DNA of 64,000 bases from Flammeovirgaceae bacterium (GTDB taxonomy: Bacteria; Bacteroidota; Bacteroidia; Cytophagales; Cyclobacteriaceae), in contig JAJTGY010000006.1 in NCBI GenBank assembly GCA_021298015.1, positions 1 through 64,000 on the forward strand, in the 5' to 3' direction. This document shows positions 53,945 through 61,754 of this stretch, piece by piece. The notes under the pieces are model-generated. The model was not told where the DNA came from. It ran no database searches and was given only the letters and a program-made list of their open reading frames with translations. Position 1 is the stretch's first letter. Each line of letters opens with the position of its first letter. Made by a program: the position numbers and the translations under genes.

Positions 53945-54337
53945 TTAATTTGAATACAACTTGAGATCATTCACCTTCTCAAACTCTCGGGTGTTAAGTG
54001 TTGCGAGCGGCAACTGGTGCTGAATAGCAACAGACGCAATCAGTAAGTCCGGGATTCCAATCAGCTTGTCTTGCGATCTAAGCTTCTGAAAGATCTCTGC
54101 CGCTATATTGGCCGATTCATCATCAAAGGGCAACACGTCTATTCGTCCGAAAACGGTTTCCCAGAAAAATTGCTGCGCTTTTGTGGCACCTCTGAGTACT
54201 TCAAACTTTGTGATCGAGGTTGTTGAAAATGTTTTTCGTTGGTCGGCTAACTGAAATAAAAGAGTGCTCTCCTTGTTCTTTTTCCTGAAATAGTCAATGA
54301 AAACAGAAGTATCGAGGCAAATCAGGCGACTCTCCAT
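53945..54337 (-). CDS. PIN domain toxin (VapC family)
   Basis: 130 residues. LICLDTSVFIDYFRKKN carries the first catalytic Asp, TKFEVLRGA the conserved Glu, and IGIPDLLIASVAIQH the second Asp, the classic VapC layout. VapC toxins cut tRNA or rRNA. Its first 16 nt overlap the end of a 51-residue antitoxin gene upstream, and its stop lies 3 nt before plsC. The module is thus squeezed between the M24 peptidase gene and plsC. Confidence 0.9.
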   Translation of the reverse strand: MESRLICLDTSVFIDYFRKKNKESTLLFQLADQRKTFSTTSITKFEVLRGATKAQQFFWETVFGRIDVLPFDDESANIAAEIFQKLRSQDKLIGIPDLLIASVAIQHQLPLATLNTREFEKVNDLKLYSN

Positions 54338-54477
54338 TTTGAGAATTCCTTACGTTGCATTAGGAAAGCCGCATGTTGCTCTTTGGTCATGGTAGGGCCA
54401 TTAAGAAGCAAACTCCGCAAACTTTGTCGGGTTGCTCTCTTCTTGGAAGGCGCTTTTTTGACTTTTAGAATTCGCAT
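54322..54477 (-). CDS. 51-residue antitoxin paired with VapC
   Basis: A short frame with ATG at 54475-54477 and TGA at 54322-54324. The N-terminal half is strongly basic (RILKVKKAPSKKRATRQSLR), the C-terminal half has NGPTMTKEQHAAFLMQRKEF, and it ends WRVA. It overlaps the VapC start by 16 nt, as antitoxin genes usually do. A basic head for DNA binding and a helical tail for toxin binding fit, but no named family was identified. It begins 21 nt after the M24 peptidase gene. Confidence 0.7.
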   Translation of the reverse strand: MRILKVKKAPSKKRATRQSLRSLLLNGPTMTKEQHAAFLMQRKEFSKWRVA

Positions 54478-54498
54478 GTGTTCAAAAGTAGAAAAATT

Positions 54499-55836
54499 TC
54501 ATGGCTTTTGTTTGTTGATCTTGTCCGGCTTGGGGATCAAAATCAATTCGGTTTGGCGCCCATCGATGTACCGAAAGCCCGACTCATCAAAGTAGCCATC
54601 TTCTTCCAACTGAATCCGGATTTCTTTTTTCCACTCCACGATGTAAACCGAGCAATTCAGTTCGATCGAGTAGGCGGTCTTCAACTTCATGGGGTGATCG
54701 CCTGTGCCCGGCACACCCCCTTGCATATCCCACATGCCGATGGTGGTGCCGGCTGCATGACCGTGGAAGCCAATGGGATGCGTGTAAATGGATGGGGTTA
54801 TGCCATTGTCGATGGCGGTTTTGCGGGTGTCAGCCAAAATCTTGTTGCCCGTAACGCCTTCTTTAAAATTATTGGTCAGGATATCCTGTAGTTGATTGCC
54901 GCGCCTGAACGCACTGCGCAAATACTCGGGGGCATCTGTTTCTCCGGCACGCAGCACGTAGGCATGCTGCTGCGTATCGGTATTAAGGCGCAGGTAGGTA
55001 ATGCCGAAGTCCACGTGCAGCAAATCGCCCGGCATAATCACCAGCGGCTGCGGGCGCTTGGCCGTAATGGCATCCGCTTCGTTTCGCTGAATGGACACCG
55101 AAGGCTGAAACCAGGTATCCAGTTTCAACTCTTTTATTTTTTCGCGATACCACCACACCACATCATCGGTTGTGGTTACACCGGGTTGAATCACGCGATC
55201 AGAAAATCCCTCGGCAATGATGTCATGGGCAATGCGGCAGATCTGCTGGTAAATGGCCATTTCCCGTTCGGTGCGGGTTTCCAACCACGCCACGGCCAGT
55301 TTTTCGGCCGACACAACACGTTCATGCAGTTTCTTATTCAAGGCTTTCATCATCTGGTCGAAGTCATTCGAGGTAAGCCCATCGGCATGGCCCCAATGCA
55401 CCGCTTTGTTGATACCGATTTTCTTCGGATTTCGTTCTTCGATGATGCGCGCCAACTGCCCCCATTGGTCGGGGTTCTCATCGGGGTTCCAGGCGCGCCT
55501 GAACATTTTGCCCACGTCATACCGCGATACGGCCAGATACTCTAGTTCGCGGTCCGGCCCACGATCGAATGCGATAAGCATCGTGGTTCTGCGGGCAGCA
55601 AACCAGGTGGCCGGCAGCAACGTGCGAATGACCGGATCCTCATTGTATTCGCGTGAAATTATCACCCACATGTCGATGCCCTCCTTGCGCATAAGGCCTG
55701 GCAGCACATTACGCAAACGATCTTCCAGAAGTTCGTCCACGACTTTGGCCTGATTGCGTTGGGTGAGGATGGCGGGGTATTGTGCCTGTGCCACAAGGGC
55801 GAGTGCCCATAACAAAAGGAGAAAAATCCGCTTCAT
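54499..55836 (-). CDS. Secreted M24 family metallopeptidase (Xaa-Pro aminopeptidase-like)
   Basis: 445 residues from the ATG at 55834-55836, whose first bases overlap the stop of the thioesterase gene (ATGA) and which opens a good signal peptide (RIFLLLLWALALVAQAQ). The pita-bread fold C-terminal half has the metal ligands: Asp in LHVDFGI, Asp in NTDTQQH, His in GFHGHAAGT, then Glu in YSIELN and Glu in QLEEDGYF. The N-terminal half is the creatinase-like domain. It is likely a periplasmic dinuclear-metal peptidase for Xaa-Pro or related substrates. Confidence 0.87.
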   Translation of the reverse strand: MKRIFLLLLWALALVAQAQYPAILTQRNQAKVVDELLEDRLRNVLPGLMRKEGIDMWVIISREYNEDPVIRTLLPATWFAARRTTMLIAFDRGPDRELEYLAVSRYDVGKMFRRAWNPDENPDQWGQLARIIEERNPKKIGINKAVHWGHADGLTSNDFDQMMKALNKKLHERVVSAEKLAVAWLETRTEREMAIYQQICRIAHDIIAEGFSDRVIQPGVTTTDDVVWWYREKIKELKLDTWFQPSVSIQRNEADAITAKRPQPLVIMPGDLLHVDFGITYLRLNTDTQQHAYVLRAGETDAPEYLRSAFRRGNQLQDILTNNFKEGVTGNKILADTRKTAIDNGITPSIYTHPIGFHGHAAGTTIGMWDMQGGVPGTGDHPMKLKTAYSIELNCSVYIVEWKKEIRIQLEEDGYFDESGFRYIDGRQTELILIPKPDKINKQKP

Positions 55837-56396
55837 ACGTTCGGTTGGTAGGTAATCATGCATCGTTCTTTTTTAAGCAATTCGGCTGCGTGGGCAATGT
55901 CGATGTGTGACTTGGCATCATTCATTTGTTCGCGCATGGCCTGTTTGATCTGGCGTACCCGCATGGCCTCAATAAATCGTTTCACATCTTCGGCTGTTTC
56001 CAGGATTAATGGGGGTACTTCCGCAGGTCGGTCGTCATCGCCTTTGGCCACCATGGTAAAGAAGGACGAATTGGTGTGCTTCACTATGTGGGTTTTCACG
56101 TTTAGCGCCTCCACGCGAATGCCCACCACCAGCGAGGTGCGCCCCACATAGTTCACCGAAGCGTGCAGCGAGACGAGCTCGCCCACTTCAACCGGCTGCA
56201 GGAATTCGACTTTGTCAACGGTAACCGTAACGCAGTATGCGCCCGCATGTTTGCTGGCGCAGGCATAGGCTACTTTATCCATGAGCGAGAGTAAAATGCC
56301 ACCGTGAATTTTTCCGCCAAAGTTGGCGTAGGCCGGAATCATCAACTCGGTGATCGTGGTTTGGGAGTGGCGAACGGGTTTGGGCGGTGCGGCCAT
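55833..56396 (-). CDS. Acyl-CoA thioesterase, hotdog fold (YciA/BACH-like)
   Basis: 187 residues from the ATG at 56394-56396. The open frame extends further upstream but overlaps a broken ParE gene and is rejected. MIPAYANFGGKIHGGILLSLMDKVAYACASKHAG is the family block in which the Asp (LMDKVAY) is catalytic; only parts are quoted here: NFGGKIHGG and SLMDKVAYAC. VEFLQPVEVGE follows. It hydrolyses acyl-CoA in the cytoplasm. The C-terminal 60 residues are helical. Its stop overlaps the M24 peptidase start, so they are co-translated. Confidence 0.88.
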   Translation of the reverse strand: MAAPPKPVRHSQTTITELMIPAYANFGGKIHGGILLSLMDKVAYACASKHAGAYCVTVTVDKVEFLQPVEVGELVSLHASVNYVGRTSLVVGIRVEALNVKTHIVKHTNSSFFTMVAKGDDDRPAEVPPLILETAEDVKRFIEAMRVRQIKQAMREQMNDAKSHIDIAHAAELLKKERCMITYQPNV

Positions 56397-56404
56397 GATT
56401 AGTG

Positions 56405-56700
56405 TTATTTGGGTTCCTGCCGAATATGACGGATTCGAAGAACGCGGATCTCGTTTTTTGTAACCTGTAAGATAGACGAATGTTGTGAGACACAAAACTT
56501 CGAAATGCTCCAGCATTGTCCATCTTGTATCTGTCGGGAGGAAAACGTTCAGGATTTTTTCTGGCCTGCTCGAGTTTTTCAAGAAATCCCGACTCGACCC
56601 TTTACGCATTTTGGATTGACTGGGCGCTTATCCATTCAAGAGCCGAACAAAGTGCCTCAAGGGCATCTTCGGCCCAAACTATTTTTCTCGCTTTCGCCAA
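56405..56700 (-). pseudogene. RelE/ParE toxin, broken by nonsense codon and frameshift
   Basis: Reading the minus strand from a TTG at 56698-56700 gives AKARKIVWAEDALEALCSAL, then SAQSIQNA, a TAA at 56602-56604 where the family usually has Glu, then RVESGFLEKLEQARKNPERF, PPDRYKMDNAGAFRSFV and HNIRLSYRLQK. The frame is lost in a run of six A (complement of 56454-56459). Adding one A restores NEIRVLRIRHIRQEPK and a stop at 56405-56407, the typical ParE ending. Total length 296 nt is one short of 99 codons. The intact antitoxin gene lies immediately upstream. Two lesions make a real pseudogene likelier than a sequencing error. Confidence 0.8.
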
Positions 56701-56936
56701 GACCCAATCCGTTGAACAGCCTTTTCGTGAGCCACAAACCTTCCTTTTGAGATTTCAGCATCAGCCCGATTCAGTGCGAGATTATAATCCGAGAGACTCT
56801 CACCGAGGTAGCTTTCATCTTTTTGGTTGGCAAACGCAATCAACGTTTCTATGGCATGAAGCAATGCTTCGTCCTGAATTTGCTCGACTTTTTTTATCAG
56901 TCGCTTTCTGCCGGTTGCCACGGAACTTTTCATCAA
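56679..56936 (-). CDS. Antitoxin partner of the broken ParE toxin
   Basis: 85 residues: MMKSSVATGRKRLIKKVEQI, then QDEALLHAIETLIAFA and SLSDYNLALNRADAEISKGR, ending EKAVQRIGSWRKREK. The central pattern LNRADAEI and a following basic tail are typical of small Bacteroidota antitoxins found directly in front of RelE/ParE toxins. Its last 22 nt overlap the toxin frame. Because the toxin is disrupted, this protein is now an orphan unless it regulates other sites. Confidence 0.75.
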   Translation of the reverse strand: MMKSSVATGRKRLIKKVEQIQDEALLHAIETLIAFANQKDESYLGESLSDYNLALNRADAEISKGRFVAHEKAVQRIGSWRKREK

Positions 56937-56958
56937 TCAAAGATAAGATGATTTTTTG

Positions 56959-58311
56959 TTAATCGGGCAGACCAGCCAGGCGGGCCGAAAGCTGAGTAAA
57001 GCGCCAGATCATGGCCGAAGCCGTGAGCGTAAGGCCCATTAACAAACCCGCCCAAATACCGAGGGCTCCCCAATGCAAACTAAAGGCCATCAGGTAGCCG
57101 AGTGGCAACGCAATCACCCAATAGGCAACAAAGATGAGTAGCGAAGGAACTTTAACATCTTGCAGGCCGCGAAGTGCGCCCGCACACACTACCTGCATGC
57201 CGTCCGAGAGTTGGAAGAAACCCGCAATAACCATGAGGGGCGCAGCGGCCGCCAGCACGGCTGCATCATTAATATAGAGTGACGGCAAAAAATGCTTACC
57301 CGTAATGAACAAAACAGCCCAGGCGGTCATCAGCAACGCACCCAACCCAATCAGCGTGAAGCCTGCCGTGCGCAAGGCAACTTTATCGCGCCTCCCGTAA
57401 AAAATACCCACCCGAATAGTGGCTGCGGCACCGAGGCCAGACGTAGTCATATAGCTGATGGTGGCCAGGTTGAGCGCTATTTGGTGCGCTGCCAACGGCA
57501 CCGTGCCGATCCAGCCCATCATAATCCCCGAAAAGCCGAAGGCGGCTGCTTCAAAAATGAACTGCGCACCGGCTGGCAAACCGATGTGCAGCATGCGGTT
57601 GAACAGGGCACGCGAGTAGTGGCCAAAATGAAATCCTGCGCGGTAAGCTACGAAGGCTTTCCCATAATACACGTACAACGCCATCCACACCGCCATGGCC
57701 ACCCGCGAGATGAATGTAGCCCACCCTGCACCATACAATCCCATTTCCGGGAAGATCCATACACCATAGATGAGCACATAGTTCAACACTACGTTTAACA
57801 GGTTACACGCAATCATTACCACCATGGCCATCCGCGTTTTTTGCAGACCTTCGGCAAATTGCCGGAAGGTTTGAAAGATCATGGTGGGCACGATGGAGTA
57901 TGAAACAATCAGCAAGTAGGGAATAGCCAGTTCCACAACTTCGGCCGGCTGATTTATGTAGTGTAAAAGCGATTGCCCGCCCACGATGATCAGTGTAAGG
58001 ATCGCGCCTGTGGCAACATTGATGACCAAGGCATGGCGAAGTGCGCCTACAATTTTTTCCGGCTGCCGCGCACCATCGGCCTCCGCCACCAACGGGGTTA
58101 GCGCGTAGGTGACACCAATACCAAAAAACAAGAGCACACCAAAGAAACTGTTCGCCAGTGCAGAGGCAGCGAGCGGTGTAGCGCCTGTCCAACCGATCAT
58201 CACACTATCGGCAACCCCGGTCATCACCTGACCGAGCATGCTGATCATAACCGGGTAGGCCAGTAAAAAGCTGGTGCGGGCTTCCGTGCGATAGCGTGTC
58301 CAGGTGGTCAA
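56959..58311 (-). CDS. MATE family efflux transporter
   Basis: About 451 residues with a TTG start at 58309-58311, 2 nt after the NUDIX stop. The ATG-initiated longer frame lies inside the NUDIX gene and is rejected. Twelve hydrophobic helices are expected for the length; the first contains LAYPVMISMLGQVMTGVADSV (only its beginning is quoted elsewhere) and the second half repeats the pattern. MATE proteins export cationic drugs or metabolites using Na+ or H+ gradients. The substrate is unknown. Separated from the orphan antitoxin by 22 nt. Confidence 0.88.
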   Translation of the reverse strand: MTTWTRYRTEARTSFLLAYPVMISMLGQVMTGVADSVMIGWTGATPLAASALANSFFGVLLFFGIGVTYALTPLVAEADGARQPEKIVGALRHALVINVATGAILTLIIVGGQSLLHYINQPAEVVELAIPYLLIVSYSIVPTMIFQTFRQFAEGLQKTRMAMVVMIACNLLNVVLNYVLIYGVWIFPEMGLYGAGWATFISRVAMAVWMALYVYYGKAFVAYRAGFHFGHYSRALFNRMLHIGLPAGAQFIFEAAAFGFSGIMMGWIGTVPLAAHQIALNLATISYMTTSGLGAAATIRVGIFYGRRDKVALRTAGFTLIGLGALLMTAWAVLFITGKHFLPSLYINDAAVLAAAAPLMVIAGFFQLSDGMQVVCAGALRGLQDVKVPSLLIFVAYWVIALPLGYLMAFSLHWGALGIWAGLLMGLTLTASAMIWRFTQLSARLAGLPD

Positions 58312-58313
58312 GG

Positions 58314-59330
58314 CTAGAGTCCTTTGAGGCGGGCAACACGCAAGATACCCATGATGCTCAAACTGTCGGTAATCTTGCCGGTGAGCACCATATCCAGCGC
58401 TTCGGTAAACGGCAAGTGCCACACCCGGAGGTCAGCCTCCGTGTCTTCCAATTGATTGTCGCCCGGTGTCAACTCTTCGGCCAGAAAGATAAATCCCTCT
58501 TCGTCTGAAACGGAGTTGGAGAGGTGGGTACGAACCAAGGAAGTCCATTTGGCTGCGGTGAGTCCGGTTTCTTCCCTTAACTCACGCTGAGCTGAAACGA
58601 GCGGATCGGTGTCCAGGGCACCACCGCCTTCGGGAATTTCCCAACTCCATTCGTCCAACGTGTAGCGGTGCTGACCCACCAGCCAGGTATTGCCGTGCTG
58701 GTCGAGGGGTACAATGCCAATGGCCTTGTTCTTGTAGTGCACTTTACCGTAGATGCCCGGCTTGCCGGCCGGATTGATCACCTGATACTCCGTGACCGTG
58801 ATCCAGCGGTTGTCATATTGCTGTTCCGAGGAAAGGGTTTGCCACTGTGGGAGATTCTGGATACTGGATACAGGATTCTGGATTTTGGATGTCAGATCGA
58901 GGGTAGTGTCTGACCTGTCTTCTGTTTTTGAATAATCCACGGGGGCTTCGTGAACCGCGGACGAGTCGTTGTGCCCCTTTTCAACGGCTTTGATGAACGC
59001 GTTCAGTTTGCGGCCAAGCAACTCCAGGTCGTGGTTTAACTTGATGTATTCCGCTTCGTCTTTTAGAGACTTGGTTTCATAGAGCACGGAGAGATGATCA
59101 AGCGTTTCGTCATTGGAGGCCAACGCGTAGGTGAGGAATCGGATAAACTCCATCTTATAATGCCTTCGTCCATATCCCTCCACAATGTTAGACCGTACCG
59201 ATTTAATGGATCTGCGAATCTGTTGACCTGTTTCATATTTCTCTATTCCGGGCAACGCCAAAGTCATATCATGCACTTTCACCGAGAGCATTTGTGCCAA
59301 TTGCCACACCTCAAGATTTTTAAAGCTCAT
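58314..59330 (-). CDS. Four-helix-bundle (23S rRNA IVS type) protein fused to NUDIX hydrolase
   Basis: 338 residues. Residues 1-118 ([60 protein letters not shown]) are the four-helix-bundle protein otherwise encoded in 23S rRNA intervening sequences and related to Avd of diversity-generating retroelements. Residues 119-162 are a linker that includes the translated repeat [12 protein letters not shown]. From 163 on is an ADP-ribose-pyrophosphatase-like NUDIX domain with [14 protein letters not shown], then RELREETGL. The first Glu of the NUDIX box is replaced by Thr, but the RELREETGL core is intact. The fusion is unusual, and arrays of a short repeat flank the first domain. Confidence 0.82.
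   Translation of the reverse strand: MSFKNLEVWQLAQMLSVKVHDMTLALPGIEKYETGQQIRRSIKSVRSNIVEGYGRRHYKMEFIRFLTYALASNDETLDHLSVLYETKSLKDEAEYIKLNHDLELLGRKLNAFIKAVEKGHNDSSAVHEAPVDYSKTEDRSDTTLDLTSKIQNPVSSIQNLPQWQTLSSEQQYDNRWITVTEYQVINPAGKPGIYGKVHYKNKAIGIVPLDQHGNTWLVGQHRYTLDEWSWEIPEGGGALDTDPLVSAQRELREETGLTAAKWTSLVRTHLSNSVSDEEGFIFLAEELTPGDNQLEDTEADLRVWHLPFTEALDMVLTGKITDSLSIMGILRVARLKGL
58857..58895 (-). repeat. TATCCAG-type repeat array inside the fusion gene linker
   Basis: On the minus strand ATCCAAAATCCAG, AATCCTG and TATCCAGTATCCAG follow one another. It encodes the linker residues [12 protein letters not shown]. Same unit as the array at 59341-59409 but in the opposite orientation, so the two arrays form loose inverted repeats around the four-helix-bundle domain. 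Confidence 0.7.
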
Positions 59331-59340
59331 TAATCAGGCC

Positions 59341-59409
59341 AGTATCGAGTATCGAGTATCCAGTATTCAGTATCCAGTATCAAATATCCAGTATCAAATA
59401 TCCAGTATC
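59341..59409 (+). repeat. TATCCAG/TATCGAG repeat array upstream of the fusion gene
   Basis: About nine copies of a 7-10 bp unit (AGTATCGAGTATC, then CAGTATC and CAAATATC variants) run from 10 nt beyond the start of the fusion gene to 20 nt before rnhB. Such arrays are typical intergenic clutter in Bacteroidota and are prone to copy-number change. Confidence 0.75.
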
Positions 59410-59429
59410 TGAGTCGCATCTACCAATTT

Positions 59430-60053
59430 ATGAAACTTTCTTACTTTGCGATTGTGCTAAAGTCTTCGTTCAAAACAGATGCAATAGAGGCCGGCTGCGA
59501 TGAAGCCGGGCGCGGATGTCTGGCTGGCCCGGTGGTAGCGGCTGCCGTTATTCTTCCACGAAACTACAGGCACGAAGCGCTCAACGACTCGAAGCAACTC
59601 ACAGCCCAGGAACGGCACGAATTGAGGAAGGATATTCAACGGGATGCACTGGCGTGGGCGGTGGCGGAAGTCAGCGCGGGTGAGATTGATGAAATCAACA
59701 TCTTAAAAGCCTCCTTTGTGGCCATGCATCGGGCGCTGGATAAATTAACATTACCGCCCGACCTGCTGTTGATCGATGGCAACCGGTTTATGCCGTACCG
59801 CGAAATTCCCTTCGAATGCATCATCAAAGGTGACGCACTCTATCTGTCCATCGCAGCGGCTTCGATTCTGGCCAAGACGCACCGCGATGAATTCATGCAG
59901 CGGCTTGCCCTGGAGTTTCCGGGCTACGGGTGGGAGACCAATATGGGCTACCCCACCGAAGAACACCGCGATGGCATTCGCGCGTTAGGGATTACACCTT
60001 ACCATCGCAAGACCTTTCAATTGCTGCCCTCGCAACTGGAGTTATTTGAGTAA
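59430..60053 (+). CDS. rnhB: Ribonuclease HII
   Basis: 207 residues. The N-terminal EAGCDEAGRGCLAGPVVAAAV holds the first two catalytic acids (D24, E25), then LLIDGN and SIAAASILAKTHRDEFM carry the others. It cuts the RNA strand of RNA-DNA hybrids and removes single ribonucleotides from DNA. Start chosen at the first ATG, 20 nt past the repeat array. The 3' end is 8 nt from the DUF3667 gene. Confidence 0.95.
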   Translation: MKLSYFAIVLKSSFKTDAIEAGCDEAGRGCLAGPVVAAAVILPRNYRHEALNDSKQLTAQERHELRKDIQRDALAWAVAEVSAGEIDEINILKASFVAMHRALDKLTLPPDLLLIDGNRFMPYREIPFECIIKGDALYLSIAAASILAKTHRDEFMQRLALEFPGYGWETNMGYPTEEHRDGIRALGITPYHRKTFQLLPSQLELFE

Positions 60054-60061
60054 TTTTCGCG

Positions 60062-60949
60062 ATGGCTTTTTCATTGTTTCGAAAGCGAGAAGACACGTTT
60101 GATTATGTAATCGAACGCACCTGCAAAAACTGCGGACAGGTGTTTCAAGGCCGGTTCTGCAACCGCTGTGGTGAGAGAGTGATTGATCGTGAAGATCGGT
60201 CGTTTTCGAAAATGGCGGAAAGTATTCTGAATGCATTCACGTTTCTGGAAGGCAAGTTCTGGCGTAGCTTCAAGATGATGTTGGTAAGCCCCGGCCAACT
60301 TTCGGCAAACATCCGGGATGGGGTGCAGGTACCGTACATGAAACTCGTGGGTTTGTTCTTTGTGGCCAATTTTTTCTATTTCCTTTTTCCAATTTTCGAT
60401 ACGTTCAATTCTTCTTTGTATTCCCAATTTTATCAGCAGGACCACAGCCACTTGGTTCAAAGTATGGTGCGCGACCATCTCAAATCAACCGGGGTGGATG
60501 TGAAAGCGTTTACCGATGCGTACAACGCCCACACGGCTACTATTTCCAAGCTGCTGGTGGTCGTGTTGGTGTTTATTTTTTCCATACCACTCTCGATTGT
60601 CAACTTCTCGAAAAGAAATCTTTATTTTGATCACCTGCAATTTTCATTTGAATTTCACGCATTTCAGATGTTGGTTAGCAGTGTGTTGCTGCCTTTGTTG
60701 CTGAAATGGGTGATTCATTTTGCACAATCGTGGTTTCAGGCGGACTGGAGTGTGCTTCTCTCCGATTCTTTTTATTCCAATCTATCGCTTGTCATTTTTG
60801 GTTACTTCTTCCTGCGTGCCGAGCGAACATTCTATGGGCACGGTTGGGTGGTTAGCCTGCTAAAAGGCGTTGTTTTGGCGTACCTCGTATTTTTCTCTTG
60901 GAAGGTCTACCGGCTTGTGCTTTTTTTGAGCACTTTTTGGACGATGTAA
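60062..60949 (+). CDS. DUF3667 membrane protein with N-terminal zinc ribbon
   Basis: 295 residues. CKNCGQVFQGRFCNRCGERV supplies C21, C24, C33 and C36, the DUF3667 zinc-binding signature. Further blocks are TFLEGKFWRSFKMMLVSPG and several membrane helices (VVVLVFIFSIPLSIVNF, LLPLLLKWVIHF, VVSLLKGVVLAYLVFFSW). Function of the family is unknown. It is widespread in Bacteroidota. It would sit in the inner membrane with the ribbon cytoplasmic. Confidence 0.85.
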   Translation: MAFSLFRKREDTFDYVIERTCKNCGQVFQGRFCNRCGERVIDREDRSFSKMAESILNAFTFLEGKFWRSFKMMLVSPGQLSANIRDGVQVPYMKLVGLFFVANFFYFLFPIFDTFNSSLYSQFYQQDHSHLVQSMVRDHLKSTGVDVKAFTDAYNAHTATISKLLVVVLVFIFSIPLSIVNFSKRNLYFDHLQFSFEFHAFQMLVSSVLLPLLLKWVIHFAQSWFQADWSVLLSDSFYSNLSLVIFGYFFLRAERTFYGHGWVVSLLKGVVLAYLVFFSWKVYRLVLFLSTFWTM

Positions 60950-60971
60950 TGCTCCAACGATCGACCTTGCC

Positions 60972-61754
60972 ATGTGCCTGATTTTTTTCGCTCGACAACA
61001 GCACGAAAAATACCCACTGATCATTGCGGCCAACCGTGATGAGTTTTATGCACGCCAAACTGGGGCTGCTGCCTTTTGGCCGGAGGACGAGCGGATACTG
61101 GCCGGCCGGGATCTCGAAGCCTGTGAACCACAACGGGGCTGCGGCACGTGGTTGGGGGTTAATCGAAATGGGCGCCTGGCCCTGGTTACCAATTATCGGG
61201 ATCCGAAAAATATCAATCCGAAAGCGCCCTCGCGCGGGCATCTGGTTTCCGCTTACCTGCGGGGTGCCGATGAACCCGAACACTATCTGCATAAGCTGCT
61301 GCCCGAGGCACCGCGCTACAACGGATTCAACCTCGTGGTGGGCGATGCACACCAGTTGTGGTATTGCAGTAACTATCGCGAGGGCATTACGAAGCTGGGA
61401 CCCGGAATCCATGGCCTGAGCAACGACCTGATGGATACTCCTTGGCCGAAAGTGCAGAAAGGCAAAGCCGAGTTTGAAGAAATGCTGACGACCCCTTTCT
61501 CGGAAGATGATGTATTTGCCTTTCTCGCCAACGAAGAGATAGCGGAGGACGACCAGCTACCCGATACCGGCATTGGTCTGGAACGCGAGCGCGCGTTGTC
61601 GGCCATGTTCATCAAAACACCGAACTACGGATCGCGTTGCAGCACGCTGATCACGGTAGATCGCCAACAGCGGGTGCGCTTCACCGAGCGGGTGTACGAC
61701 ACCCGCACATTTGACTACACGCAACAGACGTTTGCTTTTGAGATTACGGCATGA
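60972..61754 (+). CDS. NRDE family protein (TANGO2-like)
   Basis: 260 residues. It opens MCLIFFARQQHEKYPLIIAA followed by NRDEFYARQTG, the NRDE signature that names the family, and continues DLEACEPQRGCGTWLGVNRNG. Cys2 after Met removal could act as an N-terminal nucleophile, as in related Ntn proteins, but no activity is known. Eukaryotic TANGO2 is linked to lipid and haem handling. It is translated together with the next hydrolase gene, whose ATG overlaps its stop by 4 nt. Confidence 0.85.
   Translation: MCLIFFARQQHEKYPLIIAANRDEFYARQTGAAAFWPEDERILAGRDLEACEPQRGCGTWLGVNRNGRLALVTNYRDPKNINPKAPSRGHLVSAYLRGADEPEHYLHKLLPEAPRYNGFNLVVGDAHQLWYCSNYREGITKLGPGIHGLSNDLMDTPWPKVQKGKAEFEEMLTTPFSEDDVFAFLANEEIAEDDQLPDTGIGLERERALSAMFIKTPNYGSRCSTLITVDRQQRVRFTERVYDTRTFDYTQQTFAFEITA

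Noticed and set aside
56397-56609. N-terminal extension of the thioesterase to 56609
   Set aside because: The extra 71 residues are an out-of-frame reading of the ParE toxin remnant and do not belong to the hotdog family.
58312-58422. ATG start of the MATE transporter at 58422
   Set aside because: It would lie inside the NUDIX coding region and add about 37 residues unlike MATE N-termini. The TTG at 58309-58311 gives normal length.
59341-59409. CRISPR array
   Set aside because: Units are 7-10 bp with no constant-length spacers and no cas genes. It is a simple tandem-like repeat.
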